From Megaleporinus macrocephalus (lineage: Eukaryota > Chordata > Actinopteri > Characiformes > Anostomidae): a DNA stretch of 64,000 bases. This document shows positions 61,426-64,000 of the stretch, piece after piece (position 1 is the stretch's first letter; the number at the start of each line of letters is the position of its first letter). The stretch lies in assembly GCA_021613375.1 (NCBI GenBank), contig CM038710.1, forward strand, positions 30,283,136-30,347,135, written 5' to 3'. The notes under the pieces were generated by a model. It was not told where the DNA came from, did no database searches, and saw only the letters and a list, made by a program, of their open reading frames with translations. The translations under genes were made by a program, and so were the position numbers.

Positions 61426-62742
61426 TACTGCTCAAAAGTTTGGCATCACAGTGAATTTTTCCTGTTTTCAATGGAGTAGAACCTGTCAGCAAGCCATCAA
61501 CTGCTGATGCTTCATGATGCTTCAATGTTGTGCTCCCTTTTATGCTCACTTATATAATATATATATAAGTGAGCATAAAACGTTTAACGTTTTTCAGCTG
61601 TGCATCACAGTCTAGCAAGGGTGTCCTAACAACCAATTAGCCCAAAAACATCCTTAACTTGGATTGGTGGCAATACCAGGAGATTTAGGCAGAGGACTGA
61701 GAATTGCTGATAACAGAACTATATGCAAAATAAGCCTCTATACAAAAATAGACTTTAATACAAATGTTTTTATTCTTTAAAAATCATGTGATACACTTAC
61801 ATTAATTTTGAAATAGACAATATTGTTTGTGAATTGCATGAAAATCTAATGAGATGAAGCTCTAAAGTAATCCTAAACTTTTGAGTGGTAGTGTATATAT
61901 GAGTGAGAGATAAATAGATAGGTCGATATTTTTTTTAATTTATTTTTTTTTCTCAGTGACAGATTTGACTTGAATTGGTCTTTCAAGACACCACATAATG
62001 TGCAGACTGTAGCATCTCTAAGTTGAGGTGAAGTCCTTCTGTGCACCATCCATAGAATTGTAGTAGGCTTAGAACGTGTAACAGTGAAAAAAGAAAAGCT
62101 TAAAAAAATAAATAAAAGTCTTATTATGACTTTAGCTTAACAAAAAATGCCTGCTCTGGAATTGTGCAGTTAATCATGTTAATAAACAGGCTCAGTCTAG
62201 TGTTGAGTGTTTTTATGAAACAGAACCGCAGGTGGAGGAGTTCTAAAGCCTGAAGTGACAGAGCAGCAGAAACAGCAGTGCAGGTGGTAAGGCAGAGCGA
62301 AAGGGTCTGTATTAGAAGACGTTTTAGGCCAGACACAGTGAACACTAGACTGTTTTGTGAATAGATTATTTCCGTGTTAAGTCTGTGTTTTGTGTTCCTG
62401 TAAGTGCTGTATGATGTTTGTATTAAACCTGTTAAATAGGCTAACAGAAGTGCATGTTCTGAGCAGTAGCTGTTTGTGTTGTCTCCAGCAATTTCACCAA
62501 TGAGGGCTCTCAGACTGCCTCTTTTGGAGATAACAGCCAAGCAGCAGCCACAGCACCCACAGCTCCACCCTCCAGAGCAGCATCATCCTCACCTCCGTCC
62601 TCTTCCTCGTCCTCTTCCTCGGCCTTCTGCCCTGTCCAGCCCTCCCGGCACATTGTAGAGCGACAGCCGCGCATGCTGAACTTCCACGTAGAGTACCGCA
62701 CGCGTTCAGTAGAAGTGGTGCTGGAGGATGCTAGCACAGTTG
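47001..62742 (+). CDS. faf1: FAS-associated factor 1, N-terminal part (3' end beyond window)
   Basis: Four coding exons (47001-47057, 48425-48493, 58000-58046, 62489-62742) join in frame to the first 142 residues. The product starts MASDSGSNMDREMILADFQ, then ACTGIDNIAEAITLLELNN and AAINGVIPQENGILQ. This is the UBA domain (about residues 8-58), which binds polyubiquitin. A low-complexity Ala/Pro/Ser linker with a run of eight or so Ser follows. Then VERQPRMLNFHVEYRTR begins the first ubiquitin-like domain. Full vertebrate FAF1 (about 650 aa) also has a second UBL, UAS and UBX domains and acts as a VCP/p97 adaptor in ubiquitin-dependent degradation and apoptosis signalling. Compared with human, four residues (DSGS) are inserted after MAS. 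Intron phases are conserved. The remaining exons are beyond 64000. Confidence 0.96.
47058..48424 (+). other. faf1: faf1 intron 1
   Basis: CpG-rich at its 5' end (to about 47550, with repeated GCTAGC words), then AT-rich. No other feature is recognised. Confidence 0.7.
48425..48493 (+). CDS. faf1: faf1 coding exon 2 (UBA)
   Basis: Acceptor TATTTCAG, donor GTAGGT. It encodes ACTGIDNIAEAITLLELNN then WDLV (23 codons, phase 0 at both ends). Confidence 0.96.
54837..55077. mobile_element. MITE copy 2 (about 241 bp, more complete)
   Basis: The ends CGCTGTCCAGTGATAAACAT and CTTGTTTTATATTGGACAGTG are imperfect inverted repeats. Internal words are shared with 36079-36262 (AGTTTTCTACAT, ATTCTGGTTCCATTGACTTA, CTCCT.TGAAG/AAGCTGCAA). 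It has about 60 bp in the middle that copy 1 lacks. No coding capacity. Confidence 0.82.
56048..56904. mobile_element. non-autonomous hAT-superfamily element with 8 bp target duplication
   Basis: The ends TAGAGATG and CATCTCTA are exact inverted repeats. Both sides carry the identical 8 bp GTGCTCAA (56040-56047 and 56905-56912), the hAT target-site duplication signature. The interior is rich in GATCGGC / GCCGATC words (subterminal repeats) at both ends. There is no transposase frame, so the 857 bp copy was mobilised in trans. Confidence 0.92.
58000..58046 (+). CDS. faf1: faf1 coding exon 3 (end of UBA)
   Basis: Acceptor TTTTACAG after a long T-rich tract; donor GTACAC. It encodes AAINGVIPQENGILQ plus two bases (47 nt). 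Confidence 0.95.
58340..59680. promoter_or_regulatory. candidate conserved regulatory block in faf1 intron 3
   Basis: Non-repetitive, compositionally complex sequence unlike the AT-rich intron. It includes an octamer-like ATTTGCAT next to TAATGATTTTAAATTA (about 58930-58957), a homeodomain-type cluster. GC-rich segments lie at 59390-59560. No protein homology is seen in any frame. Conservation must be tested by alignment. Confidence 0.35.
59305..59340. repeat. (GT)n microsatellite
   Basis: About 12 GT units plus a variant tail. Confidence 0.9.
60600..61220. promoter_or_regulatory. second candidate conserved regulatory block in faf1 intron 3
   Basis: Non-repetitive, GC-richer sequence with CpGs (words such as CCCGGCCGCTGCC, GGGCCCGGCGCAT). 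No frame looks like a known protein. Suspected enhancer DNA, with the same reservation as above. Confidence 0.3.
61341..61418. repeat. (TA)n microsatellite
   Basis: About 39 TA units abutting the left end of a Tc1-type MITE. Confidence 0.96.
61419..61894. mobile_element. non-autonomous Tc1/mariner-type MITE
   Basis: The left end CACTACTGCTCAAAAGTTTG and right end CAAAAGTTT-type sequence (reverse complement of AAACTTTTGAGTGGTAGTG) form TIRs typical of Tc1-like elements, which insert at TA. TA repeats lie on both sides. It is about 476 bp, has no transposase, and contains an internal palindrome at 61538-61580. Confidence 0.8.
61538..61580. repeat. internal palindrome of the MITE (about 19 bp arms)
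   Basis: TTTTATGCTCACTTATATA pairs with TATATAAGTGAGCATAAAA around a short AT centre. It would form a stable hairpin or cruciform. Confidence 0.9.
62489..62742 (+). CDS. faf1: faf1 coding exon 4 (Ser-rich linker, start of UBL1)
   Basis: Acceptor GTCTCCAG, donor GTGAGT at 62743. It encodes NFTNEGSQTASFGDN to VVLEDASTV plus one base (254 nt), including RHIVERQPRML. Confidence 0.95.
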
Positions 62743-64000
62743 GTGAGTCAAAATGAATGCTTTCACACCCCCCACACAAACTCTTGTAGAAAGTCACTGT
62801 CGCACACTGTGGGTCAGGGATGCTGAGCTGCAGTCTTAGAGGATCATAATAGGTTTCTGCTCCTAACACACCAGTTTAAATCTGACATTTGAATCAGATG
62901 TGTTTTAGTAGGAAAACTAGCAAACTGTGCTGGACTCTTCTGAGACTGGAGTTCAGCACCAGGGATGTCGATTCTGACTAATTACAAGTGTCCATATGAG
63001 ATAATGAATTCAACAGAGAAGGAATAGTAAAAAATGTGGACTTTGGATAAAATTACAGTAAGTCTGGAGGCTTTTTAGATGCCCGCACTGGAGTTTAAAA
63101 TTTGAAAAGACGTAGATATATAAATTTTGACGAGTACTTTAGACTGATAACTGTTTGTAGTAATTTGTAGATGGCTTTTATGTTTTATTAAAAATAAAAC
63201 AGCCTAAAGTAATAGAGAACAGTCACAAAATGTAGTCCAATTACTCACAAATATCAAACATATAGCAGCCTGATCTAAATTTCTAGAACACAGAATATGT
63301 AAACTAGTAAAAGATAAACTGATCTCCATGTTTAAGCAAGAGTAATTTTGCTGTACATTTTTTGTAGTTGCAAAACTAACAAAAAGCATAAAGGTCTGAA
63401 AAATACATACTGAAGTATATGTTACTGTAGCACTAACTAGAAAAGTCTTTGATGCAGTTGAAATGTGCACTATAGTATCTGTATTGTTTGACTGTATGAC
63501 TATGTAGTTATGGTTTTACTCAGCTTTAGAATCAGGATATCCTCATTTCTAGAAATAATATACATTATTATGGATTTTTATTTAACTTCTGTGGACAGCA
63601 TTCTTTTGGTATGCAATGAAATGCCATTATAAACCCTTGTGTGCGTTCTGATCCCTTTTTCTTAAAAATTAAATAGCTTCCATATTTAGCTCACATTACC
63701 TCAAGCTTACCTCACTTCAAACTGAGTAATATGTACGCAGGCTTGCACTTGTGATACTTTCAGGTTTGTTTGAAGTTCTCAGGCTTCGGGCACTATGTTT
63801 TCTTCTCAGAAGTTAAATAAACGCTGTGTGGTTTTTCTGAGTATTCTCAGGTGTCAAACCATAATGAACATAAAATGTGATTTCACATGTGAAAACGTAT
63901 ACAATGTCTGGTAGGGCTGCAAACAAGTATTTATGTCGAAAATGAACAGTTGTTTATTAATTATAAACACGCACAGAAATTAATTTTTTTCTTCTAGCCT
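62743..64000 (+). other. faf1: start of faf1 intron 4
   Basis: AT-rich intron from donor GTGAGT to the window edge. No exon is recognised. A repeat terminus begins at 63912. Confidence 0.75.
63912..64000 (+). mobile_element. partial repeat starting TAGGGCTGCA (hAT-like terminus, cut by window edge)
   Basis: TAGGGCTGCAAACAAGTATTT resembles the widespread fish repeat end TAGGGCTGCAACTAACGATT. The remainder lies outside the window. Confidence 0.45.

Larger units (their letters stand above)
58047..62488 (+). other. faf1: faf1 intron 3 (4.4 kb)
   Basis: It contains two complex GC-richer blocks (58340-59680 and 60600-61220), a GT repeat, a long TA repeat and a Tc1-type MITE, each listed separately. 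No extra exon is recognised. Confidence 0.65.

Noticed and set aside
62476..62658. His/Pro-rich 60-codon open frame
   Set aside because: Out-of-frame reading of faf1 exon 4.

Overview
The window is vertebrate genomic DNA, almost certainly from a teleost fish. It has compact multi-exon genes with GT/AG introns and CpG-rich gene starts. Long dinucleotide microsatellites ((CT)n, (TA)n, (CA)n) are frequent, and many decayed Tc1/mariner and hAT-type DNA transposons of kinds usual in fish genomes are present. I cannot name the species. No operon, phage, CRISPR array or bacterial gene is present.

Four protein-coding genes can be reconstructed exon by exon. (1) The last six coding exons of ttc39a (+, 1054-6495), a TPR39/Iml2-family protein whose 5' part lies upstream of the window. 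(2) rnf11 (+, 8997-28517), complete in three coding exons and 154 aa, a RING-H2 E3 ligase with a PPxY motif and a 17.7 kb first coding intron. (3) cdkn2c (p18-INK4c, -, 41369-44294), complete in two coding exons and 165 aa, an ankyrin-repeat CDK4/6 inhibitor. (4) The 5' part of faf1 (+, 47001-62742 and beyond), giving the UBA domain, the serine-rich linker and the start of the first ubiquitin-like domain. Splice phases close exactly at every junction. The gene set and order match human 1p32.3, but rnf11 appears to have the opposite relative orientation to the human arrangement as I remember it.

Layout: 1-6495, 3' half of ttc39a, with a 1.4 kb decayed Tc1 element in its last intron. 6496-8996, short ttc39a-rnf11 spacer ending in the rnf11 promoter. 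8997-28517, rnf11. 28518-41368, rnf11 3' region and a gene-poor spacer with a Tc1 relic, a minisatellite interrupted by a MITE, and a CpG-dense pocket near 39.2-39.5 kb. 41369-44294, cdkn2c. 44295-47000, a head-to-head cdkn2c/faf1 promoter interval. 47001-64000, faf1 introns, holding an 857 bp non-autonomous hAT element with a perfect 8 bp target duplication, a Tc1-type MITE set in TA repeat, and two complex GC-richer blocks that look like conserved regulatory DNA.

The genes are not a functional pathway. RNF11 (ubiquitin ligation adaptor), FAF1 (VCP/ubiquitin adaptor) and CDKN2C (G1 brake) are neighbours by ancient synteny. I found no undescribed protein system. The most interesting material is structural: palindromes, repeat families, a long poly-G tract, uORFs and candidate regulatory islands.
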